NCBI RefSeq assembly: GCF_013415245.1
Contig: NZ_JACBXX010000078.1
Coordinates: 1-33,022 of the forward strand
DNA length: 33,022 bases
Source: Streptococcus danieliae
GTDB lineage: Bacteria > Bacillota > Bacilli > Lactobacillales > Streptococcaceae
Reading direction: 5' to 3'
Made by a program: the position numbers and the translations under genes. How positions within the stretch are numbered: the stretch's first letter is position 1; each line of letters starts with the position of its first letter. The notes beneath the pieces were generated by a model that was given only the letters and a program-made list of their open reading frames with translations, searched no databases and had not been told where the DNA came from. Below are positions 14,240-24,616 of the stretch, in pieces.

Positions 14240-17200
14240 TTGGCAGGACATGAAGTTCAGTATGGGAAACACCGTACACGTCGTAGTTTTTCAAGAATCA
14301 AAGAAGTTCTTGATTTACCAAATTTGATTGAAATCCAAACAGACTCATTTAAAGAATTCCTGGACCATGGTTTGAAAGAAGTATTCCAAGATGTACTTCC
14401 AATTTCAAACTTCACGGATACGATGGAATTGGAGTTTGTTGGATACGAATTGCGGGAGCCAAAATATACACTTGAGGAAGCGCGTGCACATGATGCCAAC
14501 CTCTCAGCTCCTATTTTTGTGACCTTCCGTCTTGTAAATAAGGAAACTGGGGAAATTAAAACCCAGGAAGTATTCTTTGGAGACTTCCCAATCATGACCG
14601 AAATGGGAACCTTCATCATCAATGGTGCTGAACGGATTATCGTATCCCAGTTGGTGCGCTCTCCTGGAGTTTACTTCAATGATAAAGTTGATAAGAACGG
14701 TAAAGTGGGTTACGGTTCAACTGTGATTCCGAACCGTGGGGCTTGGTTGGAGTTGGAAACAGACTCAAAAGATATTGCCTACACACGGATTGACCGGACG
14801 CGGAAGATTCCATTTACCACGCTTGTTCGTGCTCTTGGATTCTCTGGTGATGATGAAATCATTGACATCTTCGGAGATAGCCCACTTGTTCGTAACAGTA
14901 TTGAAAAAGATGTGCACAAGAACCCAATGGATTCACGGACAGACGAGGCCTTGAAGGAAATTTATGAACGCCTTCGTCCAGGTGAACCAAAAACGGCAGA
15001 GTCTTCTCGTAGCCTTTTGATTGCGCGTTTCTTCGATCCACGTCGGTACGACTTGGCTGCTGTTGGTCGTTACAAAATCAATAAAAAGCTCAACATCAAA
15101 ACGCGTCTATTGAACCAAACCTTGGCTGAGCCGTTAGTGGATGCAGAGACTGGCGAAATCCTTGTTGAAGCAGGAACAGTTATGACTCGTGACGTAATCG
15201 AGCAGTTGACTCCGCAATTGGATGGCGATCTCAATAAGATTGTTTACATTCCGAATGATTCAGCTGTCTTGACCGAGCCAGTGGTCCTTCAGAAATTCAA
15301 GGTTGTATCACCAGTGGATCCTGATCGGGTTGTAACGATTATCGGAAATGGCAATCCAGATGAAAAAGTCCGGACTGTCACTCCAGCAGATATCTTGGCG
15401 GAAATGAGCTACTTCCTCAACCTTTCTGAAGGTATGGGACGGATCGATGACATTGACCACCTTGGAAATCGTCGGATCCGGACCGTTGGGGAGCTTCTGG
15501 CCAACCAAGTTCGCCTTGGTTTGTCACGGATGGAGCGCAATGTCCGGGAGCGGATGAGTGTTCAGGATAATGAAGCCTTGACCCCTCAACAAATTATCAA
15601 TATTCGCCCTGTCACTGCTGCCATTAAAGAATTCTTTGGATCTTCTCAGTTGTCCCAGTTCATGGACCAACACAACCCGCTATCTGAGTTGTCTCACAAA
15701 CGCCGTTTGTCTGCCTTGGGACCTGGTGGTTTGACGCGGGACCGTGCGGGTTATGAGGTGCGGGACGTACACGCGACCCACTATGGTCGGATGTGTCCAA
15801 TCGAGACCCCTGAGGGACCAAATATCGGTTTGATCAATAACTTGGCCTCTTACGGTCATTTGAACAAATACGGCTTTATCCAAACCCCTTACCGCCGGGT
15901 TGACCGCGAAAAAGGTTTGGTAACCAACGAAATCGTATGGTTGACAGCGGATGAAGAAGATGAGTACATCGTGGCTCAGTCTAATTCTTCCTTGGATGCA
16001 GAAGGACACTTCCTCTCTGATATCGTCATGGGACGTCACCGCGGAAATAACCAAGAGTATGCAGCAAGCTCTGTAGACTTTATGGACGTTTCTCCAAAAC
16101 AGGTAGTTGCCGTCGCAACTGCATGTATTCCGTTCTTGGAAAACGATGACTCCAACCGGGCCCTCATGGGAGCCAACATGCAACGTCAGGCGGTGCCATT
16201 GATTGATCCGAAAGCTCCTTACGTTGGTACCGGTATGGAATACCAAGTTGCCCATGATTCTGGTGCAGCCGTTATCGCCAACCACGATGGTGTCGTAACC
16301 TATGCCGACGCTGACCGCGTTGAAGTCCGTCGTGAAGATGGTTCCTTGGATATCTATAAAGTAACCAAATTCCGTCGTTCCAACTCAGGTACAGCCTATA
16401 ACCAACGGACCTTGGTTAAGTTGGGTGATAAGGTGGAAAAAGGCGATTTCATCGCCGATGGACCATCCATGGAAAACGGCGAAATTGCCCTTGGACAAAA
16501 CCCGATCGTGGCCTACATGACTTGGGAAGGGTATAACTTCGAGGATGCCGTTATCATGAGTGAACGTTTGGTCAAAGATGACGTCTACACTTCCGTGCAT
16601 TTGGAAGAATACGAATCTGAAACCCGTGATACCAAGTTAGGCCCTGAAGAAATTACCCGCGAAATTCCAAACGTCGGACCAGACGCCCTCAGCCACTTGG
16701 ATGAAATGGGAATTGTCCGCATCGGAGCAGAGGTTAAAGAAGGCGACATCCTTGTTGGTAAGGTAACACCAAAAGGTGAGAAGGACCTCTCTGCAGAGGA
16801 ACGCCTCCTTCACGCCATCTTCGGGGATAAGTCTCGTGAAGTTCGGGATACTTCCCTTCGAGTACCACACGGGGCCGACGGAGTTGTCCGTGATGTGAAG
16901 ATCTTTACCCGTGCCAACGGTGATGAGCTTCAATCAGGGGTCAACATGCTGGTTCGTGTTTACATCGCCCAAAAACGTAAAATCAAGGTTGGGGATAAGA
17001 TGGCCGGTCGCCACGGAAACAAAGGGGTTGTGTCTCGGATCGTTCCTGTAGAGGATATGCCATACCTTCCAGATGGAACACCGGTTGATATCATGTTGAA
17101 CCCATTGGGGGTACCATCACGGATGAACATCGGTCAGGTAATGGAACTGCACTTGGGAATGGCTGCCCGGAACCTTGGAATCCATATTGCAACACCGGTC

Positions 17201-17806
17201 TTTGACGGAGCAAGCTCACAAGACTTGTGGGATACTGTCCGTGAAGCAGGTATGGACTCAGATGCCAAGACTATCCTTTATGATGGCCGTACTGGTGAGC
17301 CGTTTGATAACCGTGTCTCTGTTGGAGTCATGTACATGATCAAGCTTCACCACATGGTTGACGACAAACTCCATGCCCGTTCTGTTGGACCTTACTCAAT
17401 GGTTACTCAACAACCATTGGGTGGTAAAGCACAATTCGGTGGACAGCGGTTCGGTGAGATGGAGGTTTGGGCTCTCGAAGCCTATGGCGCTTCCAATGTT
17501 CTTCAAGAAATTTTGACCTATAAATCAGATGATGTGAACGGTCGTCTTAAGGCCTATGAAGCGATTACCAAAGGTGATCCAATTCCAAAACCAGGTGTTC
17601 CAGAATCCTTCCGCGTTCTTGTAAAAGAATTGCAATCCTTGGGTCTAGATATGCGCGTGCTTGATGAAGATGATCAAGAAGTTGAATTGCGTGATTTGGA
17701 TGAAGGGGAAGATAATGGCATCATCCATGTCGATGATTTGGAAAAAGCACGTGAAAAAGCTGCACGGGAAGCAAAAGAGGCTTTCGATGCAGATGAATCA
17801 AAATAA
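14240..17806 (+). CDS. rpoB: RNA polymerase beta subunit
   Basis: The 1188-aa protein is full length for a streptococcal beta subunit. The start is TTG at 14240 (protein [11 protein letters not shown]), nine bases after AAGGAG; upstream frames are closed. The rifampicin region at residues 467-493 reads [18 protein letters not shown] then [10 protein letters not shown], with D476, H486 and S491 present, the drug-sensitive form. Later motifs include [10 protein letters not shown] and the [24 protein letters not shown] segment near the C-terminus. The tail is acidic. With RpoC it forms the active site of RNA polymerase. rpoC follows after 28 bases. Confidence 0.98.
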   Translation: MAGHEVQYGKHRTRRSFSRIKEVLDLPNLIEIQTDSFKEFLDHGLKEVFQDVLPISNFTDTMELEFVGYELREPKYTLEEARAHDANLSAPIFVTFRLVNKETGEIKTQEVFFGDFPIMTEMGTFIINGAERIIVSQLVRSPGVYFNDKVDKNGKVGYGSTVIPNRGAWLELETDSKDIAYTRIDRTRKIPFTTLVRALGFSGDDEIIDIFGDSPLVRNSIEKDVHKNPMDSRTDEALKEIYERLRPGEPKTAESSRSLLIARFFDPRRYDLAAVGRYKINKKLNIKTRLLNQTLAEPLVDAETGEILVEAGTVMTRDVIEQLTPQLDGDLNKIVYIPNDSAVLTEPVVLQKFKVVSPVDPDRVVTIIGNGNPDEKVRTVTPADILAEMSYFLNLSEGMGRIDDIDHLGNRRIRTVGELLANQVRLGLSRMERNVRERMSVQDNEALTPQQIINIRPVTAAIKEFFGSSQLSQFMDQHNPLSELSHKRRLSALGPGGLTRDRAGYEVRDVHATHYGRMCPIETPEGPNIGLINNLASYGHLNKYGFIQTPYRRVDREKGLVTNEIVWLTADEEDEYIVAQSNSSLDAEGHFLSDIVMGRHRGNNQEYAASSVDFMDVSPKQVVAVATACIPFLENDDSNRALMGANMQRQAVPLIDPKAPYVGTGMEYQVAHDSGAAVIANHDGVVTYADADRVEVRREDGSLDIYKVTKFRRSNSGTAYNQRTLVKLGDKVEKGDFIADGPSMENGEIALGQNPIVAYMTWEGYNFEDAVIMSERLVKDDVYTSVHLEEYESETRDTKLGPEEITREIPNVGPDALSHLDEMGIVRIGAEVKEGDILVGKVTPKGEKDLSAEERLLHAIFGDKSREVRDTSLRVPHGADGVVRDVKIFTRANGDELQSGVNMLVRVYIAQKRKIKVGDKMAGRHGNKGVVSRIVPVEDMPYLPDGTPVDIMLNPLGVPSRMNIGQVMELHLGMAARNLGIHIATPVFDGASSQDLWDTVREAGMDSDAKTILYDGRTGEPFDNRVSVGVMYMIKLHHMVDDKLHARSVGPYSMVTQQPLGGKAQFGGQRFGEMEVWALEAYGASNVLQEILTYKSDDVNGRLKAYEAITKGDPIPKPGVPESFRVLVKELQSLGLDMRVLDEDDQEVELRDLDEGEDNGIIHVDDLEKAREKAAREAKEAFDADESK

Positions 17807-17834
17807 GTGAACCAAAAAAGAAAGGTAAGATAGA

Positions 17835-20800
17835 GTGGTTGATGTAAATCGTTTTAAAAGTATGCAAATCACACTCGCCTCTCCAAGCAAGGTCCGTTCA
17901 TGGTCTTATGGAGAAGTCAAAAAGCCAGAAACCATTAACTACCGGACTCTAAAGCCGGAGCGTGAAGGGCTTTTTGATGAGGTTATCTTTGGACCAACCA
18001 AGGACTGGGAGTGTGCCTGTGGGAAATACAAACGCCTTCGTTACAAAGGGATCATCTGTGACCGCTGTGGGGTTGAAGTAACCGAAGCCCGTGTGCGTCG
18101 GGAACGGATGGGGCATATTGAGTTGAAGGCTCCTGTATCCCATATCTGGTATTTCAAGGGAATCCCAAGCCGTATGGGCTTGACCTTGGACATGAGCCCG
18201 CGTGCTTTGGAAGAAGTTATTTACTTTGCGGCTTATGTTGTGATTGATCCGAAAGAAACGCCATTGGAGCACAAGTCAATCATGACCGAGCGTGAGTACC
18301 GGGAAAACCTTCGCCGCTACGGTTCTGGTTCCTTTGTTGCGAAAATGGGAGCGGAAGCGATCCAAGACTTGTTGAAACAAGTGAACTTGGAAGCGGAAAT
18401 CAAAGAACTCAAAGCAGAACTTAAGTCTGCAACTGGTCAAAAACGGATCAAGGCTGTTCGCCGCCTGGACGTTTTAGATGCCTTCTACAAGTCTGGTAAC
18501 AAGCCGGAATGGATGATTCTGAATATCCTTCCGGTTATCCCACCAGACCTTCGGCCGATGGTTCAATTGGACGGTGGACGTTTTGCGGCCTCTGACCTTA
18601 ATGACTTGTACCGCCGGGTTATCAACCGGAACAATCGTTTGGCGCGTCTGTTGGAGCTGAATGCACCTGGAATCATTGTACAAAATGAAAAACGGATGTT
18701 GCAGGAAGCGGTTGATGCCTTGATCGACAATGGTCGTCGCGGTCGTCCAATCACAGGACCAGGTAGCCGTCCTTTGAAATCCCTCAGCCACATGCTGAAA
18801 GGAAAACAAGGTCGTTTCCGTCAAAACTTGCTCGGAAAACGGGTTGACTTCTCCGGTCGTTCGGTTATCGCGGTTGGTCCAACCCTCAAAATGTACCAAT
18901 GTGGTGTGCCACGTGAAATGGCGATTGAGCTTTTCAAACCGTTTGTAATGCGGGAAATTGTCGCTCGTGATATTGTCCAAAACGTTAAAGCAGCTAAGAA
19001 ATTAGTCGAACGTGGCGATGATCGCATCTGGGACATCTTGGAAGATGTGATCAAGGAACATCCAGTTCTCTTGAACCGCGCACCGACCCTTCACCGTTTG
19101 GGAATCCAGGCCTTTGAACCGGTCCTAATCGATGGTAAGGCCATTCGTTTGCACCCACTTGTGTGTGAGGCCTACAATGCCGACTTCGATGGAGACCAAA
19201 TGGCCATCCACGTGCCCCTATCTGAAGAAGCCCAAGCAGAAGCTCGGATCTTGATGTTGGCGGCTGAGCATATCTTGAACCCGAAAGACGGGAAGCCGGT
19301 TGTAACCCCATCTCAGGACATGGTTTTGGGGAACTACTACTTGACCATGGAAGAAGCTGGCCGTGAAGGTGAAGGAATGGTCTTCAAGGATGCGGATGAA
19401 GCAATCATGGCATGGCGCAATGGCTTGGTGCATGTTCATACTCGTGTCGGTATTGCGACCGATAAATTGAACAAGCCTTGGTCAGAGCAACAACAAGGTA
19501 AGATCATGGTTACAACTGTTGGTAAGATCTTGTTTAATGCCATCATGCCAGCAGAATTGCCATACCTCCAAGAGCCAACCAATGATAACTTGGTCAACGG
19601 TGTTCCAGATAAGTACTTCCTAGAAGCTGGTCAGGATATTCATAGCGTCTTGGCGGATTTGGAATTGAATGTTCCATTTAAGAAGAAAAATCTTGGAAAT
19701 ATCATCGCTGAAATTTTCAAACGTTTCCGGACAACAGAGACATCTGCGCTTTTGGACCGCTTGAAAGATTTGGGTTATTACCATTCAACCCTCGCTGGTT
19801 TGACAGTGGGAATTGCGGATATCCCAGTTATTGCGAACAAAGAAGAAATCATCGAAACCTCTCATGAGCGGGTGGAACAAATTTCCAAACAGTTCCGTCG
19901 GGGTATGATTACTGATGATGAGCGTTACAATGCCGTTACAGGTGAGTGGCGTGCAGCCAAAGAGCGTTTGGAAAATGCCTTGACTGCCAGCCAGGATCCG
20001 AAGAACCCAATCGTTATGATGATGGACTCCGGAGCCCGGGGTAACATCTCCAACTTCTCCCAGTTGGCCGGAATGCGTGGTTTGATGGCTGCTCCGAACG
20101 GACGTATCATGGAATTGCCAATCCTGTCTAACTTCCGTGAAGGTTTGTCTGTCTTGGAAATGTTCTTCTCCACCCACGGTGCCCGTAAGGGTATGACGGA
20201 TACGGCCTTGAAGACCGCCGATTCGGGTTACTTGACCCGTCGTTTGGTTGACGTTGCCCAAGACGTAATCATCCGTGAGGATGACTGTGGAACCGATCGT
20301 GGTCTCTTGATCCGCTCCATCACGGATGGTAAGGAAATGATTGAGTCCTTGGAAGAGCGTTTGGCTGGTCGTTACACTAAGAAGACGGTTAAACACCCCG
20401 AAACAGGTGAGGTCTTGGTTGGTCCAAATGTCTTGATTACAGAAGACTTGGCACGGACTATTGTTGCAGCAGGTGTTGAAGAAGTAACCATTCGTTCTGT
20501 CTTCACATGTAACACCCGTCATGGGGTTTGCCGTCACTGTTACGGAATCAACTTGGCGACAGGTGATGCGGTTGAGGTTGGTGAAGCCGTTGGTACGATT
20601 GCCGCTCAATCTATCGGTGAGCCTGGTACCCAGTTGACCATGCGGACCTTCCACACGGGAGGGGTTGCTTCCAATACCGATATCACCCAGGGTCTTCCTC
20701 GGGTTCAGGAAATCTTTGAAGCCCGGAATCCAAAAGGGGAAGCGGTTATCACCGAAGTTAAGGGTGAAGTTGTGGCCATTGAAGAGGATGCATCAACACG

Positions 20801-21494
20801 GACTAAGAAAGTCTTTGTGGAAGGTCCACTCGGTCAGGGCGAGTATGTTGTACCATTTACAGCGCGTATGAAGGTCGAAGTTGGTGATCAGGTCGCGAGA
20901 GGTAGCGCGCTTACCGAAGGGTCTATCCAACCAAAACACTTGCTGGCTGTTCGTGATGTACTGTCCGTTGAAACCTACCTATTGGCTGAGGTTCAAAAAG
21001 TTTACCGTAGCCAAGGGGTAGAAATCGGTGACAAACACATTGAGGTAATGGTCCGTCAAATGATCCGCAAAGTGCGTGTCATGGATCCAGGAGATACAGA
21101 CCTTCTCATGGGTACCTTGATGGATATCACTGACTTTACAGATGCCAACCGTGATGTATTGATCTCCGGTGGTGTTCCAGCAACAGCTCGTCCAGTCTTG
21201 ATGGGAATTACCAAGGCTTCCTTGGAAACCAATTCCTTCCTTTCTGCGGCTTCCTTCCAGGAAACAACGCGTGTCCTTACAGATGCGGCGATCCGTGGTA
21301 AGAAGGACCATCTACTTGGCTTGAAGGAAAATGTTATCATTGGTAAGATTATTCCTGCAGGTACAGGTATGGCTCGTTACCGGAACTTGGAACCAAAAGC
21401 GGTCAATGAAGTTGAAACCATTGAGGAGTTGATGGCTCCAGAATTGGAAGTTGAAAAAGAGACAATCGAAGAAGATTTGACAGTTGAATCTTAA
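17835..21494 (+). CDS. rpoC: RNA polymerase beta-prime subunit
   Basis: The 1219-aa protein starts at GTG (17835) behind AAAGGTAAG. It has the N-terminal zinc site [19 protein letters not shown], the catalytic NADFDGD with D450, D452 and D454 holding magnesium, and the second zinc cluster [13 protein letters not shown]. The trigger-loop region ([11 protein letters not shown]) and the C-terminal GMARYRN segment are intact. An acidic tail follows. It is cotranscribed with rpoB and ends at a terminator five bases after the stop. Confidence 0.98.
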   Translation: MVDVNRFKSMQITLASPSKVRSWSYGEVKKPETINYRTLKPEREGLFDEVIFGPTKDWECACGKYKRLRYKGIICDRCGVEVTEARVRRERMGHIELKAPVSHIWYFKGIPSRMGLTLDMSPRALEEVIYFAAYVVIDPKETPLEHKSIMTEREYRENLRRYGSGSFVAKMGAEAIQDLLKQVNLEAEIKELKAELKSATGQKRIKAVRRLDVLDAFYKSGNKPEWMILNILPVIPPDLRPMVQLDGGRFAASDLNDLYRRVINRNNRLARLLELNAPGIIVQNEKRMLQEAVDALIDNGRRGRPITGPGSRPLKSLSHMLKGKQGRFRQNLLGKRVDFSGRSVIAVGPTLKMYQCGVPREMAIELFKPFVMREIVARDIVQNVKAAKKLVERGDDRIWDILEDVIKEHPVLLNRAPTLHRLGIQAFEPVLIDGKAIRLHPLVCEAYNADFDGDQMAIHVPLSEEAQAEARILMLAAEHILNPKDGKPVVTPSQDMVLGNYYLTMEEAGREGEGMVFKDADEAIMAWRNGLVHVHTRVGIATDKLNKPWSEQQQGKIMVTTVGKILFNAIMPAELPYLQEPTNDNLVNGVPDKYFLEAGQDIHSVLADLELNVPFKKKNLGNIIAEIFKRFRTTETSALLDRLKDLGYYHSTLAGLTVGIADIPVIANKEEIIETSHERVEQISKQFRRGMITDDERYNAVTGEWRAAKERLENALTASQDPKNPIVMMMDSGARGNISNFSQLAGMRGLMAAPNGRIMELPILSNFREGLSVLEMFFSTHGARKGMTDTALKTADSGYLTRRLVDVAQDVIIREDDCGTDRGLLIRSITDGKEMIESLEERLAGRYTKKTVKHPETGEVLVGPNVLITEDLARTIVAAGVEEVTIRSVFTCNTRHGVCRHCYGINLATGDAVEVGEAVGTIAAQSIGEPGTQLTMRTFHTGGVASNTDITQGLPRVQEIFEARNPKGEAVITEVKGEVVAIEEDASTRTKKVFVEGPLGQGEYVVPFTARMKVEVGDQVARGSALTEGSIQPKHLLAVRDVLSVETYLLAEVQKVYRSQGVEIGDKHIEVMVRQMIRKVRVMDPGDTDLLMGTLMDITDFTDANRDVLISGGVPATARPVLMGITKASLETNSFLSAASFQETTRVLTDAAIRGKKDHLLGLKENVIIGKIIPAGTGMARYRNLEPKAVNEVETIEELMAPELEVEKETIEEDLTVES

Positions 21495-21498
21495 ACGT

Positions 21499-21530
21499 AA
21501 AAAGGTGTCGGTTTATCCGACCCTTTTTTA
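21499..21530 (+). terminator. rpoBC terminator
   Basis: AAAAAGG-TGTCGG and CCGAC-CCTTTTTT fold over a 4-base loop (21499-21530), ending in six Ts. Confidence 0.88.
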
Positions 21531-21631
21531 CATCCAAGGGCTAGATTGGGCAATCCCTTCTTTTTAAGCTCAAATTCTTCCTTTATATGTGGAAATTGTG
21601 TATAATATCTTCTAATAAGGGGAATAAGTTT

Positions 21632-22000
21632 ATGTACCAAGTAGTAGAGTTATATGGTGACTGTGAGCCTTGGTGGTTCACAGATGACTGGCAAGATGAT
21701 ACAGTCCAAGTAGAAGCATTTGAAACATATACCAAAGCCCTCGCATTTTTCCAAGATAGGTGCAGTCAGTATGAACAGGATTACCCAGAGATTCGGTATG
21801 AAGGGGAGACGATGGCCGCCTTTTGGAAGGAGGGAGAGGAACGCTGGTGTGAGGAATGTGGTGACTACATTCAGCAGTACCATTCTCTTGCTGTGGTTCA
21901 AAATGGACAAATTCTTGGAAATCTCTCTACCTTAAATTTGGAAGAATTTCTTCCCCAAAAAGCCTATTGTCAATTTGATCAGGGCTTCAGACGTGCGTAA
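21632..22000 (+). CDS. DUF1033 family protein
   Basis: A 122-aa cytoplasmic protein; the start is the ATG at 21632, with AAGGGG before it, rather than the upstream in-frame ATG at 21587, which overlaps the promoter region. It opens MYQVVELYGDCEPWWFTDDW and has WCEECGDYIQQYHS with one CxxC pair. The family is conserved downstream of rpoC in streptococci and lactococci; its function is unknown. A TATAAT (21601-21606) gives it a likely promoter of its own. Confidence 0.85.
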   Translation: MYQVVELYGDCEPWWFTDDWQDDTVQVEAFETYTKALAFFQDRCSQYEQDYPEIRYEGETMAAFWKEGEERWCEECGDYIQQYHSLAVVQNGQILGNLSTLNLEEFLPQKAYCQFDQGFRRA

Positions 22001-22005
22001 TCTAT

Positions 22006-22042
22006 GGGTCTAGTCGAACAGTAGCATCGACAGGCCCTTTTT
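22006..22042 (+). terminator. Terminator after the DUF1033 gene
   Basis: GGGTCTAGTCGA (22006-22017) pairs imperfectly with TCGACAGGCCC (22027-22037), followed by five Ts. The next gene's ribosome site begins about ten bases later, so its expression depends on readthrough or an unseen promoter. Confidence 0.65.
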
Positions 22043-22059
22043 CTATAAAGGAGAGACAA

Positions 22060-22698
22060 ATGGCGGTTCAATTATTAGAAAGCTGGTTGCTAGGGGAACA
22101 GGCTAAGCTACAGGATAACTACAGGGAGCTCAACACTCTCTGCTTACAGGATCCTCAAATTATTTTTGCAGGCGATTCAATTGTGGAGTATTTTCCGCTC
22201 CATGAGTTGTTGGCGAGCTCTAAGTCGATGGTCAATCGGGGGATCCGCGGTTATCAATCCAGTCAATTATTGGAGCATCGCTCCCTGCATTTTTTTGGTC
22301 AAAATTTAGAAAAGATTTTTCTGCTTATCGGGACGAATGATTTAGGAAAGGAAGTTCCCCTAGATCAGACCTTGGCCAATTTGGAGCAGCTGTTCTACCT
22401 TTTACAACACGACTATCCGCTGGTGGAGATCAAGCTGCTTTCCATTTTGCCGGTTTATGAAAGTGAGGAAACCAGGGCCAAGCTCTATACGCGGACCAAT
22501 GAGGGGATTCGGAAAATGAACCAGGCCTATGCCTCCTTGGCGGGAGCCTTTCCCCAGGTTGAGTATCTGGATGTGACGGAAGGCTTGCTGGATGATCAAG
22601 GCCAATTGCGGGCTGATTTCACAACGGATGGCTTGCATTTGACGGCTCATGGTTACGCCTCCTTAGCCCAAGCCTTGCAACCGCATTTAATAGTCTAA
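22060..22698 (+). CDS. SGNH/GDSL-type esterase or lipase
   Basis: The 212-aa protein carries the SGNH blocks: FAGDSIVEYFP with nucleophile S40, NRGIRGYQS (block II glycine), LIGTNDL with N93 (block III), and DGLHLTAHGY with D190 and H193 (block V). There is no signal peptide, so it acts inside the cell, probably on small acyl esters; the substrate is unknown. AAAGGAG precedes the ATG. The next gene has its own promoter. Confidence 0.87.
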   Translation: MAVQLLESWLLGEQAKLQDNYRELNTLCLQDPQIIFAGDSIVEYFPLHELLASSKSMVNRGIRGYQSSQLLEHRSLHFFGQNLEKIFLLIGTNDLGKEVPLDQTLANLEQLFYLLQHDYPLVEIKLLSILPVYESEETRAKLYTRTNEGIRKMNQAYASLAGAFPQVEYLDVTEGLLDDQGQLRADFTTDGLHLTAHGYASLAQALQPHLIV

Positions 22699-22703
22699 TA
22701 ACC

Positions 22704-22732
22704 TTGGCAAGGGTAAAGTGGTCTGTTATAAT
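22704..22732 (+). promoter_or_regulatory. Promoter of the AI-2E-family gene, placed for a leaderless transcript
   Basis: TTGGCA (22704-22709), a 17-base spacer and TATAAT (22727-22732) make a near-consensus promoter. The ATG of the next gene is at 22742, only nine bases after the -10, so transcription should begin about two to four bases before it. Confidence 0.85.
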
Positions 22733-22741
22733 GGGTAAGTT

Positions 22742-23842
22742 ATGAAAAATTTAATTGAAAAAAATAAAGTGGTTTTTGGAGCCATTGCTTTTGCGGCGGT
22801 TAGCCTCGCCTTGGTTCTCTATATTGCCAATATCTGGCAAGGGTTCCATTACCTCATGGGGGTCTTTTCTCCGATTATTATTGGCGCTGGCTTGGCCTTT
22901 GTGTTTAATGTACCCATGAAGAAGCTGGAAGGCCAGTTGAGAGCATGGAAGGTGAAACCAGGTTTCCAGCGGCCTTTGGCCATGTTCTTGGTTTTGGTCT
23001 TGCTCTGTTTGATTTTTGCTGGAGTTGTGGCGATTATTGTGCCAACCCTGACAACTTCTGTTAACAGTCTGACCCATACCGTGCAAGCGGCCGTGCCCCA
23101 GCTTGGTTCCTGGTTAGCGGAAACTGGTTTGGTGAATCGGGATCAGCTCCAGGATATTTCCAAGTATCTCACCGATAGTGGGATGCTCAATAAGGGAGCA
23201 CAGCTCTTAGGCAATTTAACTGGAAACTTAGGGGGATTGGTTGGCAATGTCTTTACCGTTATGATGGCCCTCTTTCTGATGTTTGCCATGTTAGGGAGCA
23301 AGGAGCATCTGGCTTCGATTACCAACCGCATTCTGGCTGTTACACTACCGAAGAAGGTGGGGGAGCGTCTCCGCTATGTAGGGAATGTTATGGTGGAAAC
23401 CTATGATGGTTTTTTGATGGGGCAATTGATTGAAGCTTTTATCATTGGCTTTTTGGTGTTTGCGGCCTATAGTCTGGCAGGTCTGCCCTTTGCATCAATG
23501 ACAGCGGTTTTGGCAGGGGTCTTATCCTTTATTCCTTATATTGGTCCCTTTACGGCTTGTGGTTTAGGTGCGATTTTTATTTTCACCATCAGCCCTTGGC
23601 AGGCTCTTCTGTCGATTGTTGTTTTCCAATTGGTTCAATTGGTCGAAGGAAACTTGATTTATCCACGGGTGGTTGGTTCTCAAGTGGGGCTTCCGAGCCT
23701 CTTTACCCTAGCGGCGGCCTTGATTGGGGGCAATCTGTTTGGCCTTGTGGGAATGATCTTCTTCACGCCCATTTTTGCCGTAATCTACCGTTTGGTTAAG
23801 GAAGCTGTCGAGGCGAAGGAAGCAGCTGCTTCTCAAAAATAA
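22742..23842 (+). CDS. AI-2E family membrane transporter
   Basis: The 366-aa protein has about seven or eight membrane helices in the AI-2E (PerM/YdiK/TqsA) pattern: helices near 12-30 and 37-56, one near 78-100, a soluble stretch with TLTTSVNSLTHTVQAAVPQL, then helices to the end including GLPFASMTAVLAGVLSFIPYIGPF and PRVVGSQVGLPSL. Members export diverse small molecules or ions; the substrate here cannot be told and the AI-2 name should not be taken literally. No Shine-Dalgarno sequence fits the start, in line with a leaderless mRNA. A 163-base gap follows with A/T-rich sequence and no clear terminator. Confidence 0.85.
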   Translation: MKNLIEKNKVVFGAIAFAAVSLALVLYIANIWQGFHYLMGVFSPIIIGAGLAFVFNVPMKKLEGQLRAWKVKPGFQRPLAMFLVLVLLCLIFAGVVAIIVPTLTTSVNSLTHTVQAAVPQLGSWLAETGLVNRDQLQDISKYLTDSGMLNKGAQLLGNLTGNLGGLVGNVFTVMMALFLMFAMLGSKEHLASITNRILAVTLPKKVGERLRYVGNVMVETYDGFLMGQLIEAFIIGFLVFAAYSLAGLPFASMTAVLAGVLSFIPYIGPFTACGLGAIFIFTISPWQALLSIVVFQLVQLVEGNLIYPRVVGSQVGLPSLFTLAAALIGGNLFGLVGMIFFTPIFAVIYRLVKEAVEAKEAAASQK

Positions 23843-23958
23843 AAAAATTTTTGCTGTAAAAATAATCGCTCCCTTCTAGGTACATCAAGGGTTGGCGAAA
23901 AGTGAAACCATATATTTTTGATTTTAAATGAAAATACCCTTTTAAAAAGGTCGAGAAT

Positions 23959-23968
23959 GTGCTAAACT
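23959..23968 (+). promoter_or_regulatory. Possible promoter of the double-HTH gene
   Basis: TGTGCTAAACT contains an extended -10 (TGC plus TAAACT at 23963-23968). No good -35 is visible. It is about 37 bases before the ATG, with GGGAGG between. Confidence 0.4.
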
Positions 23969-24005
23969 GTTAGGCAGTTACATTATAGTTAGGGAGGTTG
24001 TCTAA

Positions 24006-24524
24006 ATGGTAGAATCGAATTTTCGCGAATATGCCAAAAAAGACAAAGAGTATTTAGTGAAGGACATTGAGGCGTTACGATTGAACATTGGAGCGTCAAT
24101 TCATGAGTTTTCAAAGGAGATGGATGTTTCCATGGATACCTACTTTTCTTGGAAGTATGGCCGTAGTCATCCAAATCCAAAATCCATTGAAAAAATTGTG
24201 GCTTTTATGGAGTCTGATAAACCAGAAAAATTGCGGGAAGAAATTCGCCAGCGTAAGGAAGAAATCCGTCAGCGTCGCTTGGGACGTAAGAGTACACGTG
24301 AGTGGACTCAGGAGGACTTGGAGTGGGCTCAGAAATTCCTTAACGAAATTGCCGAATTTCAATCAGACTACCAGCTCAATGAAGCTGAACTCTTGGTTAT
24401 TTTAAAAATCACACAGAATACTTGGGAAAAATGGACTGAGGGTATGAGCCTTCCGTCTGTTGGTAAGATGTTTGATTTACGAGATCGGATGCGGACTCAT
24501 CGGAAAGAGCATCCTGTTAACTAG
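24006..24524 (+). CDS. Protein with two XRE-like helix-turn-helix units
   Basis: I do not recognise a named gene. The 172-aa protein has two segments that each fit the Cro/CI helix-turn-helix pattern: residues 32-68 (FSKEMDVSMDTYFSWKYG then HPNPKSIEKI) and 125-158 (LLVILKITQNTWEKWTEG then LPSVGKM). They are joined by a very charged helix made of an exact-frame tandem, EEIRQRK-EEIRQRR (78-91), encoded by two 21-base repeats. The start has GGGAGG eight bases before. It may be a DNA-binding regulator that spans two half-sites. It stands alone before the aminotransferase, closed by a terminator. Confidence 0.75.
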   Translation: MVESNFREYAKKDKEYLVKDIEALRLNIGASIHEFSKEMDVSMDTYFSWKYGRSHPNPKSIEKIVAFMESDKPEKLREEIRQRKEEIRQRRLGRKSTREWTQEDLEWAQKFLNEIAEFQSDYQLNEAELLVILKITQNTWEKWTEGMSLPSVGKMFDLRDRMRTHRKEHPVN

Positions 24525-24533
24525 TAGATAAGG

Positions 24534-24571
24534 AAAAAGAATTGGGGTTGAAGTGACTCCAATTCTTTTTT
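24534..24571 (+). terminator. Terminator after the double-HTH gene
   Basis: AAAAAGAATTGG (24534-24545) pairs perfectly with CCAATTCTTTTT (24559-24570), followed by further T. A TATAAT at 24586-24591 just beyond it gives the next gene a promoter (-35 weak and inside the terminator). Confidence 0.9.
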
Positions 24572-24616
24572 GTGCTAGAAAAAGGTATAATAGGATTCAG
24601 TAAGGAGGAATAAAGC

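Noticed and set aside
19785..20654. 289-aa antisense frame inside rpoC
   Set aside because: It mirrors the conserved rpoC coding frame; such shadows are common in strongly codon-biased genes and it has no start signals.
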